A stretch of 64,000 nucleotides of DNA from a virus. Within the stretch, counting starts at the first letter, position 1. The number at the start of each line of letters is the position of its first letter. The notes under the pieces were generated by a model, which did not search any database, was not told the origin of the DNA, and was given only the letters and a program-made list of their open reading frames with translations. A program made the translations under genes and the position numbers. This document shows, piece after piece, positions 1 through 6,985 of this stretch. Location of the stretch: positions 1 to 64,000 of IMG/VR virus record IMGVR_UViG_3300031963_000064; one strand, given 5' to 3'.

Positions 1-150
1 AAAAATATATTCTTGCATCCAACCATAAGAAAGTGCTTCCCAAAAATCATCTGGAAAGTGCTCAATAGTATCATAACTATCCAAAGCATACCAGAAGTTA
101 TGGAAACCATCAAGGAAGAGTTCCCATTTTGTTGGGTTTTCAAATCTCAT
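1..150 (-). CDS. Hypothetical protein, 3'-truncated by window edge
   Basis: The ATG is at 150 and the frame stays open to position 1, so only the first 50 residues are visible. They are rich in aromatic residues (FHNFWYALDSYD, GWMQEYIF) and acidic. The start overlaps the stop of the next upstream gene by 11 bp, the usual packing of this early cluster. I do not recognise the family. Confidence 0.6.
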   Translation of the reverse strand, partial: MRFENPTKWELFLDGFHNFWYALDSYDTIEHFPDDFWEALSYGWMQEYIF

Positions 151-364
151 TTAGATTACCTGTATTAGGAGACCATAAGGTGCTTAACTTCTTACCTTTC
201 ACTATAACATTAAAGTGATCAATCTGTCCATTTTTACGAGTAATCCCAATCCACACACTATCAGGACCCATCACTTCCATATGAAATGTATCAATATCCC
301 GCACGATAATCTCATCGGGATTCTTACATTCTTCCTTTGGAAAATCGTTGCGGTCTTCTGTCAT
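140..364 (-). CDS. Hypothetical small acidic protein (74 aa)
   Basis: Small soluble protein with an acidic N-terminus and a predicted beta-rich core (SVWIGITRKNGQIDHFNVIV). ATG at 364 overlaps the preceding gene's stop as ATGA, indicating translational coupling in the early operon. No family recognised. Confidence 0.6.
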   Translation of the reverse strand: MTEDRNDFPKEECKNPDEIIVRDIDTFHMEVMGPDSVWIGITRKNGQIDHFNVIVKGKKLSTLWSPNTGNLNEI

Positions 365-657
365 TTCAAAACCTCATAAACATCAACGGCATCATAATCT
401 CCAATACCAAGTTTGAACCTTACAAAATCAGTGAGGTCAGTAGCATCACATTCATAGACACAATACCCACCATTATTATCACTTTGAACATAATTGGTGT
501 AGTAATCATCAATCACCACCATAATTGCAAGAGCACGGGATTGGTCGTGCTCTGTGATGGTTTTATGAGGATGTGCTACGATATTCGTGATACACTTAAA
601 GAGTTCTTCTCTTGTGTATGAGAATGCTTTTGCTTCTTGGTTGAGTGAATAAGTCAT
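361..657 (-). CDS. Hypothetical protein (98 aa)
   Basis: The reading frame also has a TTG at 660, but the ATG at 657 overlaps the upstream stop as TGATG and is preferred. The protein has a helical N-terminal half (MTYSLNQEAKAFSYTREELF) followed by an acidic C-terminal part. No signal peptide, membrane segment or known motif is visible. Confidence 0.6.
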   Translation of the reverse strand: MTYSLNQEAKAFSYTREELFKCITNIVAHPHKTITEHDQSRALAIMVVIDDYYTNYVQSDNNGGYCVYECDATDLTDFVRFKLGIGDYDAVDVYEVLK

Positions 658-893
658 CAAACCTCTCCGTATGCTTCCAGAATAGCACGGGCAACTGCGA
701 TTGCCAAATCCTTCTGTGCGATACTCATATCCTCACGAGCACCCCCTTCACAGGAAGTAATGAAGACACCAGCATTATCTACTGTAAGTTCTACCCGATG
801 AAAAATCTTTTCATCATCAGGGTCAGACATCGTGAAGACATCAATCTTACTGCGGAGCACATCAGTTCCAGGAAGTTTTGTGTAGAAAGGCAT
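657..893 (-). CDS. Hypothetical protein (78 aa)
   Basis: First gene downstream of a sigma70-type -10 element at 920-925. The protein reads as an alpha/beta domain (KIFHRVELTVDNAGVFITS) ending in a helix (AQKDLAIAVARAILEAY). It is coupled to the next gene through TGATG. Function unknown. Confidence 0.6.
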   Translation of the reverse strand: MPFYTKLPGTDVLRSKIDVFTMSDPDDEKIFHRVELTVDNAGVFITSCEGGAREDMSIAQKDLAIAVARAILEAYGEV

Positions 894-919
894 TAGGGAG
901 TTCCTTTGTGTATGAGACT

Positions 920-948
920 ATTATAGGGCATCAAGTGGCATCTGTGGA
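920..948 (-). promoter_or_regulatory. Putative sigma70-type early promoter
   Basis: On the minus strand, TCCACA and TATAAT are separated by 17 nt, about 20 nt upstream of the ATG at 893. The -10 is followed by AGTCTCATAC, a context also seen upstream of uvsW (10966-10986) and, in part, upstream of tRNA-Leu (22134-22154). Confidence 0.5.
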
Positions 949-1200
949 GTGCTCTTGTGCCACTTTCATAACTGTCTCATGCCTCTTGTTGCTTTCGTTT
1001 CCTTGTTCTTCAATCAGGTCAGCAAGGTTGTTCAAATCTTCTACAGAAATACTCTCCTTCATATTATACTTACGGGCAAAGGCATAAAGCACAGCACGAA
1101 TTGTGGTTGCCTGCAAATGTTCCATGCTGGTAAGAGAACCCCAAGGAGCAGCAGCACATTCATCGTTGTAGTATTCGTTATATCGGTCTATGAGTCTCAT
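931..1200 (-). CDS. Hypothetical protein (89 aa)
   Basis: Mostly helical soluble protein starting MRLIDRYNEYYNDE. The ATG at 1200 overlaps the upstream stop (1197) as ATGA. The 3' end overlaps the putative promoter at 920-948. No recognised family. Confidence 0.6.
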   Translation of the reverse strand: MRLIDRYNEYYNDECAAAPWGSLTSMEHLQATTIRAVLYAFARKYNMKESISVEDLNNLADLIEEQGNESNKRHETVMKVAQEHSTDAT

Positions 1201-1466
1201 GATAAAAATACCTTGAGTGTACGTCCTTCATCTTGTTCTGATATTTGAACATTAGAGCAGTCATATTGAACAAACTCTCGTCCATTCTTACCAATCACTT
1301 CTACACGATTGATAAGTGGATAAGACTTGATGTAATCACCATTCGGTGCATAATAATCTACATCGTCTTCACCCTCAAAATCACCATAATCAATTCCAAG
1401 TGATTCTAAGGCTTTGTTTTCTGCTTCTCGTTGTGCGGCAACTTCTAGCATTTCCTCATGGGTCAT
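1197..1466 (-). CDS. Hypothetical protein (89 aa)
   Basis: The frame is open to 1502, but the ATG at 1466 (MTHEEMLEVAAQREAE) overlaps the upstream stop as ATGA and is the likely start; the longer version would overlap the next gene by 40 bp. Helical N-terminus, then an acidic GDFEGEDDVDYYAPNGDY stretch and a beta-rich C-terminus. Function unknown. Confidence 0.6.
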   Translation of the reverse strand: MTHEEMLEVAAQREAENKALESLGIDYGDFEGEDDVDYYAPNGDYIKSYPLINRVEVIGKNGREFVQYDCSNVQISEQDEGRTLKVFLS

Positions 1467-1657
1467 ACACTCCACTCCCTTGCTTCCCAATCCATCAGGC
1501 ACATGTTAGTTTGCTCCTTATCAGTATAGTTGTCGTAAGCATACTGACGACACTCTTCTTCTGTGCCCTCAAACAGCATTTCATACATCTTGTGGTCTCC
1601 ATCGTAGGTAAACTTATAAAGCCCCCACTCATCATAGCAGTCGGGAAAGAATGGCAT
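1463..1657 (-). CDS. Hypothetical protein (64 aa)
   Basis: Short aromatic- and acid-rich protein (YDEWGLYKFTYDGDHKMYEM). It overlaps by 1-4 bp with both neighbours, consistent with membership of one transcription unit. No family recognised. Confidence 0.55.
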   Translation of the reverse strand: MPFFPDCYDEWGLYKFTYDGDHKMYEMLFEGTEEECRQYAYDNYTDKEQTNMCLMDWEAREWSV

Positions 1658-2244
1658 TATCGTAGTTTCCCCTTAATTTTCTTGAGACAATCGTTGAAAC
1701 CATCTACCGTGCATTCAACATACTCATTTTGAGAACCAGCAGAAGATTGTTCTTTCGGTAAGAACAACTCAATCCTATCTACCAAATCCTCAATAGAAGT
1801 TTCCATATCATCATTACTATTGGTTGTAAATACATCTTCCCACCAATCATAAATCAAATCAGTAAGATTTTGTGGTTTAGTAGAAGATGAAACTACACCT
1901 TGCTTGACTGCTTCCCTGAATGCTCCTTTCAATCCATCAGCAACTTGCTCTGGTGTTTGTGGAGTTGGTTCCCACTCACTCACATTTTGTTGATAAGCAA
2001 ACTCATAACCTGCTTGGAAACTTTCACTCACTTTCTTTTCTTTTGAGGCATTATATCCCATTTGAAATGCTCTCCACCTAATATCAAAAATATTATCAAC
2101 ACTTGGATTAGTTGGAGGATACACACCCATCCAATCTTTATATGCTTCTTCTACTGGTGATTTTGTTTTTTCCAGTTCTTCAAGGAAAGAGAGTTTCTTT
2201 TCAAGCACTTTAATTTCTGCTTTTGTTTTTTCAATTTCAGTCAT
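1657..2244 (-). CDS. Hypothetical protein with N-terminal coiled coil (195 aa)
   Basis: Residues 2-27 form a charged heptad-like helix (EIEKTKAEIKVLEKKLSFLE) likely to be a coiled coil. The middle has a WRAFQMGYNAS helix and a repeated-looking FQAGYEFAYQQN segment; the C-terminus is acidic then basic (CLKKIKGKLR). No catalytic motif is visible. Coupled to both neighbours. Confidence 0.6.
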   Translation of the reverse strand: MTEIEKTKAEIKVLEKKLSFLEELEKTKSPVEEAYKDWMGVYPPTNPSVDNIFDIRWRAFQMGYNASKEKKVSESFQAGYEFAYQQNVSEWEPTPQTPEQVADGLKGAFREAVKQGVVSSSTKPQNLTDLIYDWWEDVFTTNSNDDMETSIEDLVDRIELFLPKEQSSAGSQNEYVECTVDGFNDCLKKIKGKLR

Positions 2245-2405
2245 TTCCGTGCCTCCATTTTTATGCGATACTCACACCATTCTTCGTGATTTTCCAAGTA
2301 TCCGTTGATTTGTGGATCACTAATCTTACAATAAGAACAACGATAATAAGGATTATCACCACCAATAGGTTCTGTTGGGTAATCGCAGTAATACTTTTCA
2401 GTCAT
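2241..2405 (-). CDS. Small Cys/His protein, possible zinc-binding (54 aa)
   Basis: Start MTEKYYCDYPTEP at 2405, stop at 2241-2243; both ends overlap neighbouring genes by 4 bp, which supports it. It carries CSYCKI followed by an H and a C near the end (ENHEEWCEY), a C2HC-like spacing that could bind zinc. It closes an otherwise unexplained gap between 2244 and 2402. Confidence 0.6.
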   Translation of the reverse strand: MTEKYYCDYPTEPIGGDNPYYRCSYCKISDPQINGYLENHEEWCEYRIKMEARK

Positions 2406-2614
2406 TTTGCCTCCCAATACTTACCTTCCATTCCACATCCGTGATACTTTCTCATATTATCACAAAAACCACCATTAGATTTCCCAGTCACAACATTTCC
2501 AGACAGATGAGGATTGAGGCATAAGTCAAATGTGTCTCCATATCCAGTAATACGAGCACACCAATCTTTCTTGTAGTGCTTACAATCCTTACATAGACGA
2601 ATGGGTTCAGTCAC
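2402..2614 (-). CDS. Small cysteine-rich protein (70 aa)
   Basis: I choose GTG at 2614 because it overlaps the upstream stop as GTGA; a TTG at 2629 is the only longer alternative. Motif CKDCKHYKKDWC plus later Cys residues (CLNPHL, FCDNMRKYHGC) suggests a small metal-binding module. Adjacent to another Cys-rich small gene. Function unknown. Confidence 0.55.
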   Translation of the reverse strand: MTEPIRLCKDCKHYKKDWCARITGYGDTFDLCLNPHLSGNVVTGKSNGGFCDNMRKYHGCGMEGKYWEAK

Positions 2615-2832
2615 AGAGGTTCTCCACAATCACAATCAAAGTCAAGGTATTCTATCACAGGTTTCCTCAAGAAGTTACAAAGGTGCCACTGTGCTTCTTC
2701 AAATGTAGAATAATCACCATCCCTATATTCATCTACAAATATATTATACCAGAACAATCCAAATCTTTTGTGTTGTGGGTAATATCTGGTTGAGTGTCCG
2801 TCTGTGACTTTTTTGATACGATAGTTTTTCAT
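2611..2832 (-). CDS. Hypothetical protein (73 aa)
   Basis: Aromatic-rich small protein (FGLFWYNIFVDEYRDG) with a basic N-terminus and a CDCGEP C-terminus. ATG at 2832 overlaps the upstream stop as ATGA. Not recognised. Confidence 0.55.
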   Translation of the reverse strand: MKNYRIKKVTDGHSTRYYPQHKRFGLFWYNIFVDEYRDGDYSTFEEAQWHLCNFLRKPVIEYLDFDCDCGEPL

Positions 2833-3014
2833 ATATCATACGGCATTTGAGGGTCTTTAGTCCACACTTTTGTATACACTAACCACTTCTCTTGTCTGTT
2901 ATCCATTTCTGCTGTCCAGTGATACCCATTCTCATCAATAGCATCAAGGTAATGAATACCTTTTGTGATGTCAATAGTTCGTGTAACAGTTACAAACTTT
3001 ACTTTCTCAACCAT
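2829..3014 (-). CDS. Hypothetical protein (61 aa)
   Basis: Small predicted beta-sheet protein (VKFVTVTRTIDITKG, EKWLVYTKVWTKD). Start overlaps the neighbour's stop codon by one base. Not recognised. Confidence 0.55.
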   Translation of the reverse strand: MVEKVKFVTVTRTIDITKGIHYLDAIDENGYHWTAEMDNRQEKWLVYTKVWTKDPQMPYDI

Positions 3015-3259
3015 TAGAGTTCATCGTCCTCCAACTCATCAGCAAGACGCAGTATAGCACCCTTTACCCACTTCTGTCCCTTGATGAAATAATTTTTTTC
3101 CATACTCAATTCTCGGTCAGGGTCTGGTTCAATATTGAGACCCTCCACTACTTCACGGAGAGCAGCAGCAACGGCAGCATTATCATAATAATTTGGACCT
3201 GGACCCAACTTACTATAATACTCATTCATTACTTGTTGTGCTCTGTTTTTTCTACTCAT
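3014..3259 (-). CDS. Hypothetical protein (81 aa)
   Basis: Helical soluble protein with basic N-terminus (MSRKNRAQQVMNEYYSK) and acidic tail (DELEDDEL). ATGA overlap with the upstream gene. No family recognised. Confidence 0.55.
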   Translation of the reverse strand: MSRKNRAQQVMNEYYSKLGPGPNYYDNAAVAAALREVVEGLNIEPDPDRELSMEKNYFIKGQKWVKGAILRLADELEDDEL

Positions 3260-3447
3260 AGTGCTTCTACCTCATTGGCAAGTTCATACAATACATCAAC
3301 AGGACTTTGAAGTTCTCCACAATCAGTACAAAGTCGTGCTGCTGCTTCGTTGATGATAAAAGCAATCAGTTTCTTGCGGTCATCCTTCTGTGGTCGCAAT
3401 GTGAGTTCCATAGAAGCATCTAGGAGTTCTTGTGCCCTAGTCGTCAT
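3256..3447 (-). CDS. Hypothetical protein (63 aa)
   Basis: Short helical protein with one CTDC pair around residue 40. ATGA overlap upstream and downstream indicates co-translation with its neighbours. Function unknown. Confidence 0.55.
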   Translation of the reverse strand: MTTRAQELLDASMELTLRPQKDDRKKLIAFIINEAAARLCTDCGELQSPVDVLYELANEVEAL

Positions 3448-3707
3448 TTGTGTTCTTTATACCAACGAAGGTCTCTTGGTTTCCAATCAACTATACTACA
3501 ATCAAATTGAAATCGTTTGTATCGGATAAAACCACCGAACAAATGACTGGAACCAATACTCAACTGAAATGCTGGGAATAAATCATCACATCCATAATCA
3601 TCCCATTGGAGAGTAATATCCAACAGAGCAAATCTGCGGCATGAGAGAACTTGGAGAAACCATTCTTTCCCATAGTCCTCATAGGTTTCATAGTCAAAGA
3701 GTTTCAT
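3444..3707 (-). CDS. Hypothetical protein, paralogue of the gene at 5674-5958
   Basis: The ATG at 3707 (MKLFDYETYEDYGKEW) is preferred over 3728: it has a GGAGAGG ribosome site about 7 nt upstream and matches the N-terminus of its paralogue. Both share YGKEW, R-RF/YSLL, a central D-YG, QxSxG and a late F-FD. About 87 aa, aromatic-rich, no membrane segment. The two copies lie 2 kb apart in the same operon, so a tandem duplication with divergence is likely. Function unknown. Confidence 0.6.
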   Translation of the reverse strand: MKLFDYETYEDYGKEWFLQVLSCRRFALLDITLQWDDYGCDDLFPAFQLSIGSSHLFGGFIRYKRFQFDCSIVDWKPRDLRWYKEHK

Positions 3708-4143
3708 CAATCCTCTCCATTTTAGCAAGGGGTTCGTGTCCCCATTTCATAGGGTCATCATAGCATACCTGCATCATTTCAGGCCACTTTCTTTCCGAAT
3801 CCTCACTCTCAATAATACCTTCTTCTACTGCCCGTTCCCAAGAAAGTTTCTTACGAATAACACAGTGAAGGTCATAAAGAACTCCATTATTCTTGGGAAG
3901 GTCTGGATGCCCAATACCCAAAGAAACTTGAGGACAATCAATATCATCTACCATATGATTGCAAAGAATATTGCCAATCGTGCGTGTGTCTTCGTGAAGT
4001 TTGGTATAATCAGTCGGTTTTTTAAGAGGCAACCAATCCACAATCTCTTCCCACTGCCCCAACTGAACTCGTTGGAGTACATCAGTAGCATATTGCAGTG
4101 CCCGTGCCTGTTCTTCTGTGATAGTGAGAGTGTAGGTTTTCAT
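3694..4143 (-). CDS. Conserved cyanophage hypothetical protein (149 aa)
   Basis: Starts MKTYTLTITEEQARALQY, an N-terminus I associate with a conserved hypothetical protein of T4-like cyanophages. Alpha-helical, with H and C residues in ILCNHMVDDIDCPQVS but no motif I can assign. Overlaps both neighbours. Confidence 0.65.
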   Translation of the reverse strand: MKTYTLTITEEQARALQYATDVLQRVQLGQWEEIVDWLPLKKPTDYTKLHEDTRTIGNILCNHMVDDIDCPQVSLGIGHPDLPKNNGVLYDLHCVIRKKLSWERAVEEGIIESEDSERKWPEMMQVCYDDPMKWGHEPLAKMERIDETL

Positions 4144-4430
4144 GGATTTGTAGGTTGTTCAGGTGGCACAGGGGGTGGTGCTACTGGAGGTAGTATAACG
4201 GGTTGTTGAACTGCTTGCACTTGAGGTTGTGCCACTTGCTCAACTGGTTGTGCTGGTTGTGCTGGTTCTTCTAGTTTCTTTTCAAGTTCTTGGATTTTCT
4301 GTTCCAGAGTCTGTTCCAGAGGAGCAGTTTGTGCGTTTTTAATATCCTCAGAAATCTTCCAACTTGCAAGACCCACACTAAAAATACTAGCAAGGGCAGC
4401 AACAACAGAAACAGTTTTAGAAAAACTCAT
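4140..4430 (-). CDS. Membrane-anchored coiled-coil/proline-rich protein (96 aa)
   Basis: Residues 5-25 form one hydrophobic segment (VVAALASIFSVGLASW), probably a membrane anchor. Residues 37-55 are a charged coiled coil (LEQKIQELEKKLEE), and the C-terminal half is Pro/Gln/Val repeats (PAQPAQPVEQVAQPQVQ, then PPVAPPPVPP) that could span the periplasm. The layout resembles an inner-membrane spanin, but there is no holin/endolysin context, so this is only a possibility. Confidence 0.55.
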   Translation of the reverse strand: MSFSKTVSVVAALASIFSVGLASWKISEDIKNAQTAPLEQTLEQKIQELEKKLEEPAQPAQPVEQVAQPQVQAVQQPVILPPVAPPPVPPEQPTNP

Positions 4431-4609
4431 TGGTATTCGTCCTCAGGAAAAGTAAAGTATTCGTGAATCGCAGACATCACAGCATCTTCAATATGCTCAA
4501 TCACAGCACCTTCACTGGGGTTTTCTACATGTTTGTGTGCCCGATGCCATCCTTGACGCACACCCTCTTCAATTGCCTGTTCTAAAATGACATAAAACTT
4601 AGGTTTCAT
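4427..4609 (-). CDS. Hypothetical protein (60 aa)
   Basis: Small helical, His- and Glu-rich protein (QGWHRAHKHVENPSEGAVIE). ATGA overlaps on both sides. Function unknown. Confidence 0.55.
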   Translation of the reverse strand: MKPKFYVILEQAIEEGVRQGWHRAHKHVENPSEGAVIEHIEDAVMSAIHEYFTFPEDEYQ

Positions 4610-4779
4610 TCTTCTTCCTCACAAGGGAACATAGCATCATACTCTTCATCGGTCAGAGTCAGGTACTGAACATCAGCATCTTGGTGTTCTTCGGCATACA
4701 TCAGTTGATAGTGTGCGAAGTCAGAGAGACTTGTGCTCCCATATTCTACCAGACCATCAACCAAGCACAAGTAGTTCAT
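4606..4779 (-). CDS. Hypothetical acidic protein (57 aa)
   Basis: Start ATG at 4779 (MNYLCLVDGL) is preferred: GGGAGGT lies just upstream and it overlaps the neighbouring stop as ATGA, whereas 4791 would not. Acidic C-terminus (FPCEEEE). Function unknown. Confidence 0.55.
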   Translation of the reverse strand: MNYLCLVDGLVEYGSTSLSDFAHYQLMYAEEHQDADVQYLTLTDEEYDAMFPCEEEE

Positions 4780-4976
4780 AATACCTCCCAATCACATTCC
4801 CAATGACAATCGTTGTTTACATTGACCCAGAAGAAGTATTTCTGATTCTCGGATGCAAGAAACATCATACCATCACCCTTGTCTTGCTCAACAATACAAA
4901 CAGGATTGTTGCCCATCATATTACACAGACGGTTCTTCGCCTTGCTGCTTTTGGGTCTTACGGTTACTCTTTTCAT
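4776..4976 (-). CDS. Conserved cyanophage hypothetical protein (66 aa)
   Basis: ATG at 4976 gives MKRVTVRPKSSKAKNR, an N-terminus I recall from small conserved cyanophage proteins; a TTG lies two codons upstream. Basic N-terminus, then a beta-rich domain (CIVEQDKGDG, KYFFWVNV) with a CHWECDWEVL tail. It overlaps the next gene by about 56 bp, more than usual here. Confidence 0.6.
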   Translation of the reverse strand: MKRVTVRPKSSKAKNRLCNMMGNNPVCIVEQDKGDGMMFLASENQKYFFWVNVNNDCHWECDWEVL

Positions 4977-5193
4977 TTTCAATCTCTAGTTTGAGTTTAC
5001 GAATTCCAGTAATGAAGTAAGCAAAGTCACGGGTCTCTGTGATAGGTTTGGTTTCACCACACACATCACAGGTTGACGTATAAACAGAAGAACAACCTAC
5101 CGAATAAACACCATAGGTTCGTCCACAATCCATACAGGTATTATAAGCAGTTTCAAGTCTCTTGAGAAGTGCTTTCTTTTCTTTGAGGTTCAT
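4921..5193 (-). CDS. Putative zinc-ribbon protein (90 aa)
   Basis: ATG at 5193 (MNLKEKKALLKRLETAYNTC) is the likely start; the longer frame to 5301 reads through the gene at 5153-5347. Two CxxC pairs, CMDC and CDVC, spaced about 23 residues apart suggest a zinc ribbon, followed by a basic helical tail (ENEKSNRKTQKQQG). Possibly nucleic-acid binding; no specific role can be assigned. Confidence 0.55.
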   Translation of the reverse strand: MNLKEKKALLKRLETAYNTCMDCGRTYGVYSVGCSSVYTSTCDVCGETKPITETRDFAYFITGIRKLKLEIENEKSNRKTQKQQGEEPSV

Positions 5194-5347
5194 AAGGTCC
5201 AAGTTCAACACGGGGTTTTGTGTCTGCAAGGTAATCATACAGCATCTGGGCGAACCCGTACTGGGGTTTTGTGCCAGTTTCAATACTGGATGAGGTGGCA
5301 ACAGTCCACATTATATCAAGTTGTAGTTTATCAGGTAAGTTCTTCAT
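5153..5347 (-). CDS. Hypothetical protein (64 aa)
   Basis: ATG at 5347 lies inside the 3' end of the upstream gene and the 3' end overlaps the zinc-ribbon gene by about 40 bp. Composition (YGFAQMLYDYLADTKPRVEL) is protein-like. The overlaps lower confidence. Confidence 0.45.
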   Translation of the reverse strand: MKNLPDKLQLDIMWTVATSSSIETGTKPQYGFAQMLYDYLADTKPRVELGPYEPQRKESTSQET

Positions 5348-5681
5348 CTAAATCAACATCAATACCATCAGTAAGGTCTTTCAATCGGTCAAAGAAATCT
5401 TCATCAAGTGGATATACCTTTTCTTCTCCTCTATCAATTCTATCACACATTTCCATCAGGTACTCAAGAAACTCTTTGGGGTAGGTTTCATCTAGGTTGA
5501 TACTTGTCCAAAACCACTGGTAACATTCTTCATATGGGTCATCAGTTGGAAGTAGAGCATAGTCCTTATAGTTTCCACTGATGAGGTCTCTCCACATCTT
5601 GAAGTTATTCCACATCTCTCTCCAACCAGTTTGGAAGCAGTGACCAAAGTAATATTCAAACCAGTTTAGTTTTTTAGCCAT
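5331..5681 (-). CDS. Hypothetical Trp/Tyr-rich acidic protein (116 aa)
   Basis: Very aromatic N-terminal half (NWFEYYFGHCF, WREMWNNFKMWRD) and a strongly acidic C-terminal half (DRIDRGEEKVYPLDEDFFD). Composition resembles the truncated protein at 1-150. Overlaps the paralogue gene at 5674 by 8 bp. Function unknown. Confidence 0.6.
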   Translation of the reverse strand: MAKKLNWFEYYFGHCFQTGWREMWNNFKMWRDLISGNYKDYALLPTDDPYEECYQWFWTSINLDETYPKEFLEYLMEMCDRIDRGEEKVYPLDEDFFDRLKDLTDGIDVDLDEELT

Positions 5682-5958
5682 CTTTCAACTTCATATAATC
5701 TCTTGCACGGTAAAACAATTCATCACGCCAGTTACGACCACAAATATCAAAAGTGAAACCTAACCGACCAATAGAAAATAGAAAGGAGAATAGTCTTCCA
5801 TATCCCATAGAGATTTGAAGATAAGGAAATTCAATCCATTTCCCATACTCTCCATAATCAAAAGCAAGTTGAAGTAGTGAATATCGTCTTCCAGTACAAA
5901 GAGTCATATACCATTCTTTTCCGTAGTCGTTTCTTTCGCCAAATTGAATGAGTTTCAT
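5674..5958 (-). CDS. Hypothetical protein, paralogue of the gene at 3444-3707
   Basis: 94 aa, starting MKLIQFGERNDYGKEW. It aligns along its length with the 87-aa product at 3444-3707 (YGKEW, RRYSLLQLAFDYGEYG, LQISMGYGRLFSF, GFTFDI). Separated from the next upstream gene by 2 bp. A lineage-specific duplication within the early operon is the simplest explanation. Confidence 0.6.
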   Translation of the reverse strand: MKLIQFGERNDYGKEWYMTLCTGRRYSLLQLAFDYGEYGKWIEFPYLQISMGYGRLFSFLFSIGRLGFTFDICGRNWRDELFYRARDYMKLKDG

Positions 5959-5960
5959 AA

Positions 5961-6164
5961 TCAGTAAGGTAACGACTTCAGACCATCTAATACTTCTTGG
6001 AATCTTTCGGCACGACTCTTGTGGTGCTCTACATTCTCTTCCAATACACCTACAATATCGTCCAGCACAACATCCAGAGAGGCATCAGTATCAAAGTATT
6101 TCTGGATTGCTTCGGCAAGGTATCTCCTCCGACTCCATTCCATACTATAAGGACGATAATTCAT
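5961..6164 (-). CDS. Conserved cyanophage hypothetical protein (67 aa)
   Basis: Basic N-terminus (MNYRPYSMEWSRRRYLAEAI) and helical body. It is the first gene downstream of a consensus promoter (6186-6214) and so probably the first cistron of the early operon running to position 1 or to a later promoter. Function unknown. Confidence 0.65.
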   Translation of the reverse strand: MNYRPYSMEWSRRRYLAEAIQKYFDTDASLDVVLDDIVGVLEENVEHHKSRAERFQEVLDGLKSLPY

Positions 6165-6185
6165 AATCAGAAAGTATATGCAGGT

Positions 6186-6214
6186 ATTATAGGGTATCTA
6201 GGGCAGTTTGTCAA
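6186..6214 (-). promoter_or_regulatory. Consensus sigma70-type early promoter
   Basis: The minus strand reads TTGACA (6214-6209), a 17-nt spacer, then TATAAT (6191-6186): a perfect match to the bacterial housekeeping consensus at optimal spacing. It lies 22 nt upstream of the ATG at 6164. The -35 overlaps the stop region of the next gene upstream. Confidence 0.85.
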
Positions 6215-6414
6215 TCTTTGTTTTTTCTATCATACTGATGCCACTTGCACCAACCATCGGCAGCAATCTTTCCTTTTACTGCGGTACAGGCATTCGGTGG
6301 TCTCCACATATTACAATTGGAGCACTTCTCATTGCCCTTCGGATGATTTTGATATTTTGCTGTTTCCTTAGAAGACTTTTCTTCTTCTGCTATAAACTCT
6401 TGATAGGATTTCAT
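6211..6414 (-). CDS. Small four-cysteine protein, possible Fe-S or zinc site (67 aa)
   Basis: After a lysine/glutamate-rich helix (residues 1-28) comes CSNCNMWRPPNAC, 13 residues, then C in DGWCKWH. The CxxC-C-C arrangement resembles short HiPIP-like or zinc-binding proteins I associate with marine myophages. Which metal is bound cannot be read from sequence. Confidence 0.6.
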   Translation of the reverse strand: MKSYQEFIAEEEKSSKETAKYQNHPKGNEKCSNCNMWRPPNACTAVKGKIAADGWCKWHQYDRKNKD

Positions 6415-6417
6415 TGG

Positions 6418-6891
6418 TTAAGTTGTCTCTTGTAACATTTTTCTATAACAATCTCTGGCAATAATTGCTTCATCTATCGTATCATAAGTGCCAACATAGT
6501 AGTTAATCTTTTTATGCCACATATTGACTTGATATTTACCAGATGGGACTTTTTTTATATTTCTCAACTCACCATTGGGACATCTGCGATTTATATTTTG
6601 TGTAGAGTTGTCTGCCCATCTTATATTGCCAGGAATATATCCAGAGTTGTTGTTTATTCTATCAATAGAATATCCTTCTGGTCTTTCACCCAAATTTTCA
6701 TCAATATATTTTAGAAACTTTATAAAACCTGGCGGAGTTTGTGTGGTGCCGTGAAACCCTCTTTCAGACCACTCTTCAAAAATTTCTATCCCACGAGCAC
6801 CATACTCTGAATAGTTTATATTTTTTGGATCTTTACATCTGCGTATCATACCATTCCAAGTATGATATAGGGGGTGTTGTGATACTTTCAT
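6418..6891 (-). CDS. HNH-type homing endonuclease with AP2-like DNA-binding domain
   Basis: 157 aa. The N-terminal half carries the phage HNH-like signature: MIRRCKDPKN, YGARGI, DRINNNSGYIPGNIRWA, then Q-N-NRR. The C-terminal 45 residues (SGKYQVNMWHKKINYYVGTY) have the beta-strand pattern of AP2 domains found in homing endonucleases. Such enzymes nick or cut intronless or allele-lacking DNA to spread themselves. It is free-standing between early genes and has its own late promoter inside the loop of an inverted repeat (6894-6969), arguing for temporal control like that of T4 homing endonucleases. Confidence 0.8.
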   Translation of the reverse strand: MKVSQHPLYHTWNGMIRRCKDPKNINYSEYGARGIEIFEEWSERGFHGTTQTPPGFIKFLKYIDENLGERPEGYSIDRINNNSGYIPGNIRWADNSTQNINRRCPNGELRNIKKVPSGKYQVNMWHKKINYYVGTYDTIDEAIIARDCYRKMLQETT

Positions 6892-6893
6892 TG

Positions 6894-6969
6894 TAAGTCT
6901 TGGCGTGACTGATACTATTTATAATAACATATGTGTGGGTCTTACGCAACATAATTCCGCCAAGACTTA
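6894..6969 (-). repeat. 12-bp perfect inverted repeat enclosing a late promoter
   Basis: TAAGTCTTGGCG at 6894-6905 and its exact complement at 6958-6969 can form a stem in RNA reading through from upstream. The proximal arm ends 2 nt before the ATG at 6891, so the stem would cover the ribosome site. The late promoter lies in the loop, so late transcripts lack the distal arm. Confidence 0.75.
6916..6923 (-). promoter_or_regulatory. T4-like late promoter
   Basis: Minus strand TATAAATA, an exact match to the T4 late consensus, 25 nt upstream of the homing endonuclease ATG at 6891. Confidence 0.7.
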
Positions 6970-6985
6970 TTGTTGCTGCCCACCA

